A stretch of DNA of 64,000 bases from Methylocystis sp051061285 (GCF_051061285.1 NZ_JBPFEA010000048.1:186001-250000), one strand, 5' to 3'; positions 42,914-52,938 are shown, counted from the first letter of the stretch. Made by a program: numbers and translations. Notes: generated by a model not told the origin, from the letters alone.

Positions 42914-43156
42914 TCTCGCAGGACCAGGTTCGTCGAACTTCGGTTCCCGTGTTACCAAACATTAATGATAACATGGGATTGAACAAAGTTCCTGGATTGC
43001 ATGTAGGCTTCATCTAGAAACACGCGAACGTTCCGGCAAGCGTCGCCTGACGACCAGTTTTTGAATAGATTGAGCAGGAGCCGCCCTCCAAGGCCGCGGA
43101 CCTTTTCGGCTTTAGGTCTGTGATCGCGCCTATCGTCAGGCTCTCCCAGCGCAGCA

Positions 43157-43186
43157 GAAAACCCCGCCGACTCGGCGCCGGCGGGG
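43157..43186 (-). terminator. Rho-independent terminator downstream of the GGDEF gene
   Basis: CCCCGCCG (43162-43169) and CGGCGGGG (43179-43186) form an 8-bp GC stem with a 9-nt loop. On the minus strand TTTT follows (43158-43161). It lies about 170 nt beyond the stop of the GGDEF-domain gene and no other minus-strand gene intervenes. The rest of 42914-43353 holds no convincing gene. Confidence 0.6.
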
Positions 43187-43353
43187 CGAAAATTTCCGGG
43201 TTTTGAAAGCCGCATCGCTATCGCCTGTCGGTTACGCTCTCGTGACGGGCGAGTTCTACCGCTCGCCAATAGGTGTGCCGCGGCGGCGGGGTTGCTGCTG
43301 TGCGAGTCGCGCGCCGCCTCAGCGGCCGTGCGAGCTCGTCCGCCCATGTTGGG

Positions 43354-44241
43354 CTAGTTTGGCGCCTGCCAATTCGCGATCCGATCGCGACCTGCGGCTT
43401 TAGCGACGTGCAACGCCTGGTCGGCGCGCTCAATCGATTGCTCGACCGGAACGGATGGGTCGAGGAGCGTAAGCCCGAAGGAAGCCGTTACCGTGAGCGG
43501 CAAATAGCCTTCGACGAAGAATTCCCTGTCCGATAAGCCTTTTCGCAACTGCTCTGCGATTGCGCGACCCTGTTCCAGGTCCGCATCCGCGGCGCAGTAG
43601 AGGAACTTCTCGCCTCCAAAGCGAAAAAACTCATCATGGGGCCGCAAGTGGGACATCACGAATTCCGCGTATTGCACGAGAAATTCATCGCCGAGCGTGT
43701 GGCCGTATGTGTCGTTCACCTCCCTGAAGTGATCCAGGTCCATCATCGCGAGACATGTGGGTCTCGGCGCGAGGGCCTGCCGCTCGCTCAACGCCGTCAA
43801 CATCGCGATATGGTTCCCCGCGCCCGTCAACGGATCGCGATTACGAAGCGCATCCTCGAGTTCGTGCTTGATGGTCACTAATTGGGCGCGAACCTGCTTG
43901 AGGGCCGACAGGAATAATTCATAGTCGTCGAGAGGAATGGACCGGTGCTCCGACGCGGTTCGCAGCATGATAGCCGCGTGCCGGTGCATAAGCTCATGCG
44001 CGAGCAAAATCTGCGAAAAACTTTGGTGCGAACCCAGACGACTGGCGCCAGCGCCATGCAGCCATTGTCCGAGCGGCCACCTATGGTTCGCATCTTCCCG
44101 GAGATCCCGCTCGTCGGGAACCTGATCGCAAATGATCGTTCTGTTGAAATTCTCGTACCAGAGTTCGTGCTGAAAAAGTGACTGCCGGAGCTCATTCAGA
44201 GTCGTCCGCTTTTGCTCGCGGCTCAATTTGGAAAAGGGCAT
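43354..44241 (-). CDS. CZB-like zinc sensor with degenerate GGDEF domain
   Basis: A 295-aa cytoplasmic protein resembling E. coli DgcZ. The N-terminal helical domain has histidines at 25, 53, 82 and 86, matching the H-C-H-H zinc ligands of CZB domains except that His53 replaces Cys. A coiled linker leads to a GGDEF domain: DPLTGAGNH, MMDLDHFREVNDTYGHTLGD, RPHD (200-203, an I-site RxxD at the right distance) and GGEKF (209-213). The catalytic Glu at the fourth GGDEF position is Lys, so cyclase activity is doubtful while c-di-GMP binding is possible. It appears monocistronic. Confidence 0.85.
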   Translation of the reverse strand: MPFSKLSREQKRTTLNELRQSLFQHELWYENFNRTIICDQVPDERDLREDANHRWPLGQWLHGAGASRLGSHQSFSQILLAHELMHRHAAIMLRTASEHRSIPLDDYELFLSALKQVRAQLVTIKHELEDALRNRDPLTGAGNHIAMLTALSERQALAPRPTCLAMMDLDHFREVNDTYGHTLGDEFLVQYAEFVMSHLRPHDEFFRFGGEKFLYCAADADLEQGRAIAEQLRKGLSDREFFVEGYLPLTVTASFGLTLLDPSVPVEQSIERADQALHVAKAAGRDRIANWQAPN

Positions 44242-44458
44242 GGGGCACCGAAGTTTTCAGCGTTGCTTGCGCCACGCGTTCCGCGGCAGAATATTCCAAT
44301 TCAGTGTCACATTCTTGCGAAGGGACCTGGTTGTCGCTTTCGCGGCTTTGCAAGCGAGCGGGGAGGCAGCTTGATTCGGCGGCTCTGACGAGAGAGCGAA
44401 GACAGCGTTCTCCAGCGATTGTCCGGGCGAACGGCCGCAAGCCGCGCGGCCTTGGCCA

Positions 44459-46567
44459 TCAGCGTCCAAATATACCGCGCATCGCAGCAATTAATCCCTT
44501 CGACCGCTCCTGAGCCCGCGGCGCCTGCGCGAGGCTGTCGGCTTCGCGCCGCGCGGCGTCGAGTTCGACGCCGGCGCGCGCGACGAGCGCGGCGAGAGTC
44601 GGCGCTTCGTGCGGCGGCGTCCAGCCGCCGGCGCGCCGTACGTCAAGGTAGGCGTTGAGCATGTCGGCGGCGTCCCTCGCGCCAGCTTCCGCAAAATGCG
44701 CGCGCGCCCGCTCGACCGCGGCGGCGTCGACGATGAATCGCGCCGCCTTCGCCGCTTCGCGCCGGACGCCGTCGTCGATCGCCAGAGCGACGCGCGCCTC
44801 GCGCAACGCGGCGACGTCCGGTTCCTTCAAGAGCGCGCGCATGAGCCGCGCTTCTTGCGTGGCGTCAACGCCAGCCGGCGCCATGCCTTGGGCGCCGCAC
44901 GCGTCGAGATAGCGGGCAAGCAGAGAAGGCGCGCCGCGCGCTGGCGCGGTTTCGGCGGAAAGGCGCGCGGACTGCGCAAATTCGCCGCCCTCCGCAATCC
45001 CCGCCGCAAGCGCGGGATCGGCGCAGAAGGCGCCATAGCCGCCGAGCTGCTGCAGGCGCGCGCGGGCCGGCCCCGCCTCGCCGATGACGAGCGCGGCGAA
45101 GCTCGCTTGCGCCAAGGGTTCGAGCGCATCCCACAGGCCCGGCGGCTCGAAACGCGCAGCGACTTCCGCGCGCGCCAGAGCGCCATTCAGCGAAGCGACA
45201 AACTTGTCGCGCCGGCCCTTCAGACCGGCGGCGCGTTCTGCCACGGCGCGAGCGGCTGCGCCGGTCGCGGCGCGCGCGGCGTCGGCGGCGCGGCGCATGA
45301 GCTCGTCGAGAAGGCCGTCGTCATCCGTCGCGCGGCGCGGCGCGAGCCCGTCGCCTTCAACGCGAAAAAGCCGCGCGAAGGCGGGGCCGCCGGGATCGAT
45401 CGGGGCGATGCCGAGATCGCCGGGCCCCGCGGCCGGGCAAACGATGCCGACGTCGTCGCCAAGGGCCGCGCCGTAAAACTCGATTTCCGCGGTTTCGCCC
45501 ATGCCGGGGGCAACTTTCTCGCGGCTGCGACGCAAGGCGATTCCGTCGACCTCCGCCTCTTCCGGATCGACAAGCAGCGCCAAAAGATTGCCGACGACGA
45601 CCGGCTCCGCCGTTTCCGCCGCGTCCGGATGTTCATGCGGATCGCCCGTCGCCTGCCGCAGGTCGTCGAAGGTGAGCGGATCCACGGCGGGTTCTCCCGC
45701 CGATCGCTGCTCGAGCGTCCAGCCTTTCAGCCGCCGGCGCTGGTTCATCGCCAGCGCGACGCTGCATCGGCCGAGCAGCGTGGCGCTCTCTTCGATCGAA
45801 TCGGGAATTCGCAGGCGAAGGATAATGCGCGGCGCGCCGGATTCGCGCAGCCAATGCTCCATGATGGCGAAGGGCGCCTCGCGCGCGTCGGCGGCCGCCG
45901 AGGATTCGAACGGCGCCGCCTCCAGGACGAGTCGGCTTTGATAGGCCGGGAAGATGCGGCGCGCCGGCGCGAGGCGGATGATGACGGCGTTGTCGGCGCG
46001 TTCGACGACGCGGCGCTGGCCGATCGCCCATACCAATCGCGCGCCGGCCGCCGCGGTCTGCTCGCGCGACAGCCGTTCGACGTCGCCGCGCGCCGGAAAC
46101 GCCGCCAGCCGAAAGGCGACGGGGTCGGCGCCGCCGGCGTCCGGCAGCAACGTCAGGAGCAGACGCCAGTCGCCGCCCTGGGGCAGCTCGCGCTCCGCGG
46201 AGAGCGCCAGGATGAGTTCGGCGCCGTCGGCGGCGGTCAGTCGGACGAATCGATGCTCAGGCGGCACATCAACGACAATGATGCGGGCGCGCCAGCGCGC
46301 GGCGCCGATGACGTCGACAAGCGTGGGCGCGCTCGTAAAGCGCTCGTCGCGCGCCGAGACGACCGTGAGCTCCGGCCGGACCGCCGCGCGTTCGGCGCCC
46401 TCGAACCAGCCGATGGCCAGCCGGCGCCGCCCATCCCAGTAATAGTCGAACTGCTCTCTCCACATTGACGGCCGCGCCCGAGCGTGAGGCATGGCGCCGT
46501 AGCCATGCGAAGCTGAAGTCTGGCGAAGCATATCCGCGCGCGCGGCAATCGCGCAATTCAGCGCCAT
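44459..46567 (-). CDS. Large hypothetical protein (702 aa)
   Basis: A long Ala/Arg-rich protein without a recognised domain, signal peptide or membrane helix. The N-terminal half looks beta-rich (RIIVVDVPPEHRFVRLTAAD, WRLLLTLLPDAG); the C-terminal half is helical and Ala-rich with ADAARAATGAAARAVAERAA and ends GLIAAMRGIFGR. The true start is uncertain: ATG at 46465 (MWREQFDYYWDGRR) would remove a low-complexity leader of 34 residues. The codon bias and the open frame of over 2 kb make it real. A possible promoter lies at 46736-46765. Confidence 0.7.
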   Translation of the reverse strand: MALNCAIAARADMLRQTSASHGYGAMPHARARPSMWREQFDYYWDGRRRLAIGWFEGAERAAVRPELTVVSARDERFTSAPTLVDVIGAARWRARIIVVDVPPEHRFVRLTAADGAELILALSAERELPQGGDWRLLLTLLPDAGGADPVAFRLAAFPARGDVERLSREQTAAAGARLVWAIGQRRVVERADNAVIIRLAPARRIFPAYQSRLVLEAAPFESSAAADAREAPFAIMEHWLRESGAPRIILRLRIPDSIEESATLLGRCSVALAMNQRRRLKGWTLEQRSAGEPAVDPLTFDDLRQATGDPHEHPDAAETAEPVVVGNLLALLVDPEEAEVDGIALRRSREKVAPGMGETAEIEFYGAALGDDVGIVCPAAGPGDLGIAPIDPGGPAFARLFRVEGDGLAPRRATDDDGLLDELMRRAADAARAATGAAARAVAERAAGLKGRRDKFVASLNGALARAEVAARFEPPGLWDALEPLAQASFAALVIGEAGPARARLQQLGGYGAFCADPALAAGIAEGGEFAQSARLSAETAPARGAPSLLARYLDACGAQGMAPAGVDATQEARLMRALLKEPDVAALREARVALAIDDGVRREAAKAARFIVDAAAVERARAHFAEAGARDAADMLNAYLDVRRAGGWTPPHEAPTLAALVARAGVELDAARREADSLAQAPRAQERSKGLIAAMRGIFGR

Positions 46568-46735
46568 CGCGCGCGCGGCCGCGTGAAACTCCTATGCAGC
46601 GCCATGACGTCGTTCCGCCACAGAGTCCGCGTAAACGGCTTGAGCGGCTACCGCCGCCTTCGCAATAAGGCTCGCCCTGGCGGGCGTGTGGGCGCGAAGC
46701 GGATTTGCGCAATGCGCAGGGCGGATCTGACGCGC

Positions 46736-46765
46736 CTCATACCAAAATGAAATACAAATTATCAA
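46736..46765 (-). promoter_or_regulatory. Possible sigma-70 promoter in an AT-rich gap
   Basis: On the minus strand TTGATA is followed after 18 nt by TATGAG, within an unusually AT-rich stretch (46738-46800). It would drive the 702-aa hypothetical gene. The remainder of the gap 46568-46853 shows nothing else. Confidence 0.3.
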
Positions 46766-46853
46766 ATTAAGTAACTGATAAAGCCTATGAATTTGATGAA
46801 GCCGGAGTCTCGCGTTTAAACGCAGCGTGACACGGTTACAGGATAAGTCCCTC

Positions 46854-47543
46854 TTACTCGGACTCGATAAATCGGTAGCCGACGCCGGGTTCGGTCACGA
46901 TGATTTTGGGCGTCGCGGCGTTTTCCTCTATCTTCGCCCGTAGCTGGCCGATGAAGACGCGTAAATATTGACTGTCGTTCTGATGCGCAGGCCCCCAAAC
47001 GGTCTTGAGGATTTCCCGGTGCGTCACCGGTCGGCCCGAATGTCGCGTGAGAAAAGCCAGAAGATCGAATTCCTTCGGCGTCAGTTTCACCGGCGCGCCA
47101 TTTTTCGTCACCAAGCGCTTATGCAAATTCACGACAAGCCCGTCGACCGCAACGCGTTCCGACTCCAAAGTCGTATCATGCGAATGACGTAAGGCTGTGC
47201 GCATGCGCGCCAGCAGCTCTCCCATCGCGAATGGCTTCTCGACGTAGTCATCCGCGCCGAGGTCGAGCGCCGCGATCTTTTCGGATTCGCGGTCGCGCGC
47301 CGAGAGAACGATCACCGGCGTTCGCGTAAGGATTCGCAGCTTTCGCAGCACTTCCTTGCCGTCCATGTCCGGAAGGCCAAGATCGAGGATGATGAGTTTG
47401 GGCGAATATTCGCCTACCGCCGCTAGCGCCTCGCGGCCGGTCGCCGCTTCGCGCACCTCATAGCCGCTCGCCGTCAGCGAAGGCCGCAAGACGCGCTGTA
47501 TTTGAGGCTCGTCGTCGACGACGAGGACGCGCGCGCCGCTCAT
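46854..47543 (-). CDS. kdpE: KdpE response regulator
   Basis: A 229-aa OmpR-type regulator. The receiver domain has RVLVVDDEPQIQRVL, the phospho-acceptor in LIILDLGLPDMDG and the conserved Lys in DYVEKPFAMGELLARM; the winged-helix domain contains KLTPKEFDLLAFLTRHSGRP and the C-terminal GVGYRFIE. It activates the kdp operon when potassium is limiting. Its ATG overlaps the kdpD stop by 4 nt. Confidence 0.95.
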   Translation of the reverse strand: MSGARVLVVDDEPQIQRVLRPSLTASGYEVREAATGREALAAVGEYSPKLIILDLGLPDMDGKEVLRKLRILTRTPVIVLSARDRESEKIAALDLGADDYVEKPFAMGELLARMRTALRHSHDTTLESERVAVDGLVVNLHKRLVTKNGAPVKLTPKEFDLLAFLTRHSGRPVTHREILKTVWGPAHQNDSQYLRVFIGQLRAKIEENAATPKIIVTEPGVGYRFIESE

Positions 47544-50239
47544 GCCGCCACGCGCCGCTTCGATTCGCCCGCGGCGGGAAAACGCATGATGAGTCTCATG
47601 CCTCGACGGCGGGCGGCAGGGCTTTGCGCGACGATGGTTCCGCCCATGGCCCTGACCAGACCGCGGCAGATCGAGAGGCCGAGGCCGGTGCCGGCCTTGC
47701 GGCCGTCGACGCGCCCGCTACGATAAAATTTCTCGAAAATGCGCTCGAGGTCGGCTGCTTTCACGCCGGGCCCCTCGTCGGTCACGGTGATGACGACGTC
47801 GCCGCCTTCGCGCCGGGCGTGAACGATCGCGCCGGCAGGTCCGCCATATTTATGCGCATTGTCGATCAGATTGAAGAGAACCTGTCCGAGCAGATTGGCG
47901 TCGCCGCGAATAGGCGGAAGGTCGGGCGCGATGCTGATCGAAGTATCTTTGCCTGGAAAACTTCTCTTGGCTCTTTCGAGGACGCTGCGGATCACCTCCG
48001 CCACATCGACGAGATCGCTGCGCGGCGCCAGCGCGCCGGACTCGATGCGCGACATGTCGAGCATATTGGCGATGAAGCGCGACAGGCGCCCGGCCTCTTC
48101 TTCAATCGACAGCAGAAGGTCCTTGCGATCCTCCGGCGGAAGCTTCTCGCCAAGTTCGCGCAGGCTCGTCACCGCGCCGGTGATCGAGGTCAGCGGCGTG
48201 CGCAGATCATGCGACAGGGCGGAGAGCAGGATCGTCCGTAGTTTTTCATTTTCCTCGAGAGCCGCCGCCTTGACAGATTCGCCGACGAGCATCGAACGGT
48301 CGATCGCGATCGCGGTCTGTTCAATCAGTGAAGCAATCGTGCTTTCCGCGGCGGCGGAAAGCGGCTCCTCGGGCGTCTTGGGCTCGATCCCGCAAACGGC
48401 GACGACGCCGCGCGCCGTCGCGAGTGGCCGGAATTGAAAACGCACATTCGGCAGCGTGTCCGTCCGCCATCCGGCAGGCTCGGATTTTTCGAGCGCCCAA
48501 CGGGCGGCGGCAAGTTCGCCGGCGTCCAGCCGATCGACCGGCGGCCAGGCCGCCGACGCTTTCAAACCGCCCTCTTCGGGGATCAGCATGATGACGCTGG
48601 ACGCTTCGCCGGCTTTTTGAATCTGCAGAGTGGAGGCCCAGAGAATGTCGTCGAGCGTCGCTATCGTGGAGAGTTTGCGCGAGAATTCGAACAGCGACTG
48701 CACGGCTTGAGACCGCTGCCGCATGTTTTGCGCGTAAGTGCGCATTTTGCTCGCGAGCATTCCCGTTATGACCGCGACCACCAACGCGACGACGAGCGTT
48801 AGAAATTCCTGCGGTTGCGAAATGGTGAGTTCATAGCGCGGACTGAAAAAGAAAAAGTCGCAGGCGAAAAAGGACAGAACCGCAGCAATGATCGCGGACC
48901 ACATCCCTAGCCATACGGCGCAAAGCACGACGGGAAGCAGGAAGATGACCGACGGATTGACGAGGCCGAGCCAGCGCTCGAGGCCATGACCGATCAGGAC
49001 CGTCATCATGACGGAGACCGCAGCGCCGCCGAAGCCGAGCCATGTCTGTGACAAGGTCGGCAATTTCCGAGCCTGTCGGCTTTGCGGCGGGCTGTCCTCC
49101 TGCACGACGACGTGAACCGCGATATCGGTCGACCGCCGAAGAATCTCGTCGGTTAGCGAGCGCCGCAGCAGTCGAGAAAAAGGCCGCGCGCGCGAGCGGC
49201 CCAAGACGATCTGCGTGATATTCTCGCGTCGCGCGAAACGCAGCGCTTCGCCCGCGAGATCGTCGCCTGGCGCGCGGGCGATTTCCGCCCCGAGCCGTTC
49301 CGCGAGCCTGAGCGCCTGGTCGACGCTTCGCACCACCTCAGCAGATTCTTCTTCCTGGCCGGCGCGCTCGACGTAAAGCGCAATCCATGTGGCGTTGAGG
49401 GCCGTAGCGAGGCGCGCGCCGGCGCGAACCACCGCCTCGGAGTTTGCATTCCGGCCGACGCAGACGAGCAAGCGTTCCGCCGTCGCCCAGGGGCCTTCGA
49501 TCGCGCCTTGCCGAAGGAAGTCGACCATCTGATCGTCGACGCGTTCCGCGGTTCGACGCAGGGCAAGTTCGCGCAGCGCCGTGAGGTTGCGCGGCGTGAA
49601 GAAATTCTGCGTCGCGCGTCTCGCCGTCTCGGGAACATAGACCTTGCCATCCTTCAGTCGCTGCAGCAACTCTTCCGGCGTGATGTCGACAAGGATGACG
49701 TCGGCGGCGTTCTGCAGGACGCGATCCGGCACCGTCTCGCGCACCGCAACGCCGGTGACGCGGGAGACGACATCGGCGAGGCTTTCAAGATGCTGGACAT
49801 TGAGCGTCGTCCAGACGTCGATGCCGGCGTCGAGCAGCTCCTCGACGTCCTGCCAGCGTTTGGGATGGCGGCTATCGGGCGCGTTGGTGTGCGCGAGTTC
49901 ATCGACGAGGATGAGCTGAGGTTTTCGCGCCAGCGCCGCGTCGATGTCGAATTCCTCGATGATCCGACCGCGATATTCGCATTTGCGACGTGGCAGAGTC
50001 TCAAGACCGTTGAGGAGCGCTTGCGTCTCAGCGCGCCCATGAGTTTCCGCTACGCCTACGACAACATCGACGCCCTCAGCCTTGGCCGTTTGCGCGCGCG
50101 CCAGCATTGCGTAGGTCTTGCCGACGCCGGGCGCGGCGCCGAGGAACACGCAGAGTTTCCCTTTGCTCTCCTTGTCGCTCAGGGCAAGGAGAGCGTCGGG
50201 GTCGGGTCGGCGCTCGAAGTCTCCGTCGTCGCGGGCCAA
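47540..50239 (-). CDS. kdpD: KdpD osmosensitive K+ sensor histidine kinase
   Basis: An 899-aa sensor kinase with the full KdpD layout: an N-terminal KdpD domain with the Walker A GAAPGVGKTYAM (~34-45), a Usp-like domain (RLLVCVGRNANSEAVVRAG), four close membrane helices (~395-500), a GAF-like region, the H-box LSALSHDLRTPLTSITGAV, and N/G boxes LIDNAHKYGG, DEGPGV and GTGLGLSICRG. It senses K+ limitation and phosphorylates KdpE. It follows kdpC by 27 nt. Confidence 0.95.
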   Translation of the reverse strand: MARDDGDFERRPDPDALLALSDKESKGKLCVFLGAAPGVGKTYAMLARAQTAKAEGVDVVVGVAETHGRAETQALLNGLETLPRRKCEYRGRIIEEFDIDAALARKPQLILVDELAHTNAPDSRHPKRWQDVEELLDAGIDVWTTLNVQHLESLADVVSRVTGVAVRETVPDRVLQNAADVILVDITPEELLQRLKDGKVYVPETARRATQNFFTPRNLTALRELALRRTAERVDDQMVDFLRQGAIEGPWATAERLLVCVGRNANSEAVVRAGARLATALNATWIALYVERAGQEEESAEVVRSVDQALRLAERLGAEIARAPGDDLAGEALRFARRENITQIVLGRSRARPFSRLLRRSLTDEILRRSTDIAVHVVVQEDSPPQSRQARKLPTLSQTWLGFGGAAVSVMMTVLIGHGLERWLGLVNPSVIFLLPVVLCAVWLGMWSAIIAAVLSFFACDFFFFSPRYELTISQPQEFLTLVVALVVAVITGMLASKMRTYAQNMRQRSQAVQSLFEFSRKLSTIATLDDILWASTLQIQKAGEASSVIMLIPEEGGLKASAAWPPVDRLDAGELAAARWALEKSEPAGWRTDTLPNVRFQFRPLATARGVVAVCGIEPKTPEEPLSAAAESTIASLIEQTAIAIDRSMLVGESVKAAALEENEKLRTILLSALSHDLRTPLTSITGAVTSLRELGEKLPPEDRKDLLLSIEEEAGRLSRFIANMLDMSRIESGALAPRSDLVDVAEVIRSVLERAKRSFPGKDTSISIAPDLPPIRGDANLLGQVLFNLIDNAHKYGGPAGAIVHARREGGDVVITVTDEGPGVKAADLERIFEKFYRSGRVDGRKAGTGLGLSICRGLVRAMGGTIVAQSPAARRRGMRLIMRFPAAGESKRRVAA

Positions 50240-50266
50240 AGACGTCTACCTTCTAGGGCCTCAGCC

Positions 50267-50866
50267 TCATTTTAAGCGATCAACAGCCATATTGAGCAAG
50301 AGCACATTTACGCGCGGCTCGCCGATCGCGCCAAGAATGCGCCCTTCGACATTCGCTTCGACAACGGCGCGCACCTGCGACTCGCTGAGATTGCGGGCCT
50401 TGGCGACGGCTGCCGCCTGAGCCAGCGCGAACTGCGGCGAAATATGCGGATCGAGGCCGGAGGCGGACGTTGTGGCGGCGTCAGCGGCGACGACATCGAT
50501 GCGGCCGGCGGAAAATTCCGCCTCGATCGCCGCATTGACGCGGTCGACGAGCTTCTTCGACGTCGGCCCGAGATTGGAGCCCATCGAGTTCGCCGCGTTG
50601 TAGGGGGCATCGACCATCTTGGAAGGATCAGCCGGGTCGGGGCCTGTCGTTGCCGAAGGCCGGCCATGAAAATAGCGATCGGAGGCAAAGTTCTGTCCGA
50701 TCAGCGCCGAGCCGATCACTGTTCCGTCGCGTTCGATCACGCTTCCATTCGCCTGCGTCGGCAGGGCGAGTTGGGCGACCCCGGTGATCGCGAGCGGATA
50801 GACGAGTCCGGTCAGCGCGGTGAAAAGAACGATCATGACGATCGCCGGACGAATTTGGGAGAGCAT
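50267..50866 (-). CDS. kdpC: K+-transporting ATPase subunit C
   Basis: A 199-aa subunit with one N-terminal helix (MIVLFTALTGLVYPLAITGV) and the conserved SALIGQNFASDRYFHGRPSAT, SNLGPTSKKL and ASGLDPHISPQFALAQAAAVA segments. It supports assembly and ATP binding of the KdpFABC complex. It lies 11 nt after kdpB. Length is normal for the family. Confidence 0.95.
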   Translation of the reverse strand: MLSQIRPAIVMIVLFTALTGLVYPLAITGVAQLALPTQANGSVIERDGTVIGSALIGQNFASDRYFHGRPSATTGPDPADPSKMVDAPYNAANSMGSNLGPTSKKLVDRVNAAIEAEFSAGRIDVVAADAATTSASGLDPHISPQFALAQAAAVAKARNLSESQVRAVVEANVEGRILGAIGEPRVNVLLLNMAVDRLK

Positions 50867-50877
50867 CTGAGGACTCC

Positions 50878-52926
50878 TTACGCGAGATGAATGGCCGAGA
50901 CGGCGAGATCGATGAGCTTGATGCCGATGAACGGCGCGATCAGGCCGCCGAGCCCATAGATCAGCAGATTTCGCCGCAACAAGGCGGCGGCGCCCACGGG
51001 CCGGTACGGGACGCCCTTCAGCGCGAGCGGGATGAGCGCGATAATGATGAGCGCGTTGAAGATCACCGCCGAGAGGATGGCCGACTGCGGCGAGGCGAGT
51101 TTCATGATGTTGATCGCCTCCAGTTCCGGATAGGCGACGACAAACAGCGCCGGGATGATCGCGAAATATTTGGCGACGTCATTGGCGATTGAGAAGGTGG
51201 TCAACGAGCCGCGCGTCATCAGCAGCTGTTTGCCGATCGCGACGATCTCGATGAGCTTTGTCGGATCGCTGTCGAGGTCGACCATGTTGCCGGCTTCGCG
51301 CGCCGCCTGGGTGCCGGTCTGCATGGCGACGCCGACGTCCGCCTGAGCCAGCGCCGGCGCGTCATTGGTGCCGTCGCCGCACATGGCGATCAGGCGGCCG
51401 CCCTGCTGCTCCTTACGAATATAGGCGAGTTTGTCCTCGGGCTTGGCTTGCGCGATGAAGTCGTCGACTCCCGCTTCTCCGGCGATCGCCGCGGCGGTGA
51501 TCGGATTGTCGCCGGTGACCATCACGGTTTTGACGCCCATCGCGCGCAAGGCCGCGAAGCGCGATTTTATGTCGGGCTTGATGATGTCTTTGAGATGTAT
51601 GACGCCCAGCAGCATGCCGTTTTCCGACACGGCGAGGGGCGTGCCGCCCGAACGCGAGATGCGCTCGACGGCGGCTTCGAAATCAACGGGAACGGACTTA
51701 GCTTGCGCCGCGACCGCGTCGACGGCGCCCTTGCGCAGCGTCCGGCCGGGAAGATCAACGCCGGAAATGCGCGTGTGCGCCGAAAAAGGGACGATCTGCG
51801 CGTCCGGTCCGAGGTCGGGCGTCGAAGAACCAAGCGCGCTTTTCGCCAGAGCGACGATGGAGCGCCCCTCCGGCGTTTCATCCGCGAGCGAAGCAAGCAG
51901 CGCGGCTTCGACGAAAGCATGTTCCGAAACGCCTTCGACCGGAACGAACTCGTCGGCCATGCGATTGCCGAAGGTGATGGTCCCGGTCTTGTCGAGGAGC
52001 AGCGTGTCAACGTCGCCCGCCGCCTCCACAGCGCGACCCGAGGTGGCGATGACGTTGAAGCGGATCAGTCGGTCCATGCCGGCGATGCCGATCGCCGATA
52101 AGAGTCCGCCGATCGTCGTCGGGATCAGACAGACGAGCAGCGCGATCAGCACGGTGACCGAAATCGCCGCGCCGGAGTAGATCGCAAGCGGCCAAAGCGT
52201 TACGCAGACGATCAAGAAAATGATGGTCAGCCCGGACAGGAGAATCGACAGCGCAAGTTCGTTCGGCGTTTTCTGCCGCTGCGCGCCCTCGACGAGCGCG
52301 ATCATCCGATCGATAAAGGTCGAACCGGGCGCCGCGGTGATCTTGACCTTGATCCAGTCGGAGAGAACCGTCGTGCCGCCGGTAACGGCGGAACGGTCGC
52401 CTCCCGCCTCGCGGATGACCGGCGCTGACTCGCCTGTGATCGCCGACTCATTGACCGAGGCGACGCCTTCGATCACTTCGCCGTCGCCGGGGATGAGTTC
52501 GCCCGCCTCGACCAGCACAAGGTCGCCGAGTTTGAGATCGAGCGCCGAAACGCCTTCGTAGACGTCCGTCATGCCGCTCTTGTTCTGCGGATCAAGCAAC
52601 CGTTTGGCGTGTGAATCGCTACGCGTCCTGCGCAAAGCGTCCGCTTGCGCCTTTCCGCGTCCCTCCGCCACCGCTTCGGCGAAATTGGCGAAGAGCACGG
52701 TGAACCACAGCCAGGCGGCGATCTGCCCCGAGAAAAAGGCGGCGCCGTTCTGCGCAAGGAGATCGCGCACAAAGAACGCCGTGACCACCGCCGACACGAT
52801 TTCCGTGACGAAAATCACCGGATTGCGGGCGAGGCGCCGCGGATCGAGCTTCCTGAAGGCGTCGATTGCGGCGCGCTTCGTGATCGCGGCGTCGAATAGA
52901 CCTGGAGCGGCGACCTTATGCGACAT
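50878..52926 (-). CDS. kdpB: K+-transporting ATPase subunit B (catalytic P-type ATPase)
   Basis: A 682-aa P1A-type ATPase. It has the TGES loop as ITGESAPVIREAGGD, the phosphorylation motif LLLDKTGTITFGNR, the hinge MCGDGTNDAPALAQADVGVAM and seven helices including LIALLVCLIPTTIGGLLSAIG. The Ser-rich N-terminus and FSAHTRISGVDLPG are typical KdpB features. It hydrolyses ATP to drive K+ uptake through KdpA. It is 12 nt downstream of kdpA. Confidence 0.96.
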   Translation of the reverse strand: MSHKVAAPGLFDAAITKRAAIDAFRKLDPRRLARNPVIFVTEIVSAVVTAFFVRDLLAQNGAAFFSGQIAAWLWFTVLFANFAEAVAEGRGKAQADALRRTRSDSHAKRLLDPQNKSGMTDVYEGVSALDLKLGDLVLVEAGELIPGDGEVIEGVASVNESAITGESAPVIREAGGDRSAVTGGTTVLSDWIKVKITAAPGSTFIDRMIALVEGAQRQKTPNELALSILLSGLTIIFLIVCVTLWPLAIYSGAAISVTVLIALLVCLIPTTIGGLLSAIGIAGMDRLIRFNVIATSGRAVEAAGDVDTLLLDKTGTITFGNRMADEFVPVEGVSEHAFVEAALLASLADETPEGRSIVALAKSALGSSTPDLGPDAQIVPFSAHTRISGVDLPGRTLRKGAVDAVAAQAKSVPVDFEAAVERISRSGGTPLAVSENGMLLGVIHLKDIIKPDIKSRFAALRAMGVKTVMVTGDNPITAAAIAGEAGVDDFIAQAKPEDKLAYIRKEQQGGRLIAMCGDGTNDAPALAQADVGVAMQTGTQAAREAGNMVDLDSDPTKLIEIVAIGKQLLMTRGSLTTFSIANDVAKYFAIIPALFVVAYPELEAINIMKLASPQSAILSAVIFNALIIIALIPLALKGVPYRPVGAAALLRRNLLIYGLGGLIAPFIGIKLIDLAVSAIHLA

Positions 52927-52938
52927 CGGACATGCTCC

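Noticed and set aside
42952..43215. Minus-strand frame of ~87 codons (part of a longer 131-codon frame)
   Set aside because: It contains a strong minus-strand terminator hairpin with T-run (43157-43186), has no ribosome site, and its N-terminal part is low-complexity. More likely the untranslated end of the GGDEF gene.
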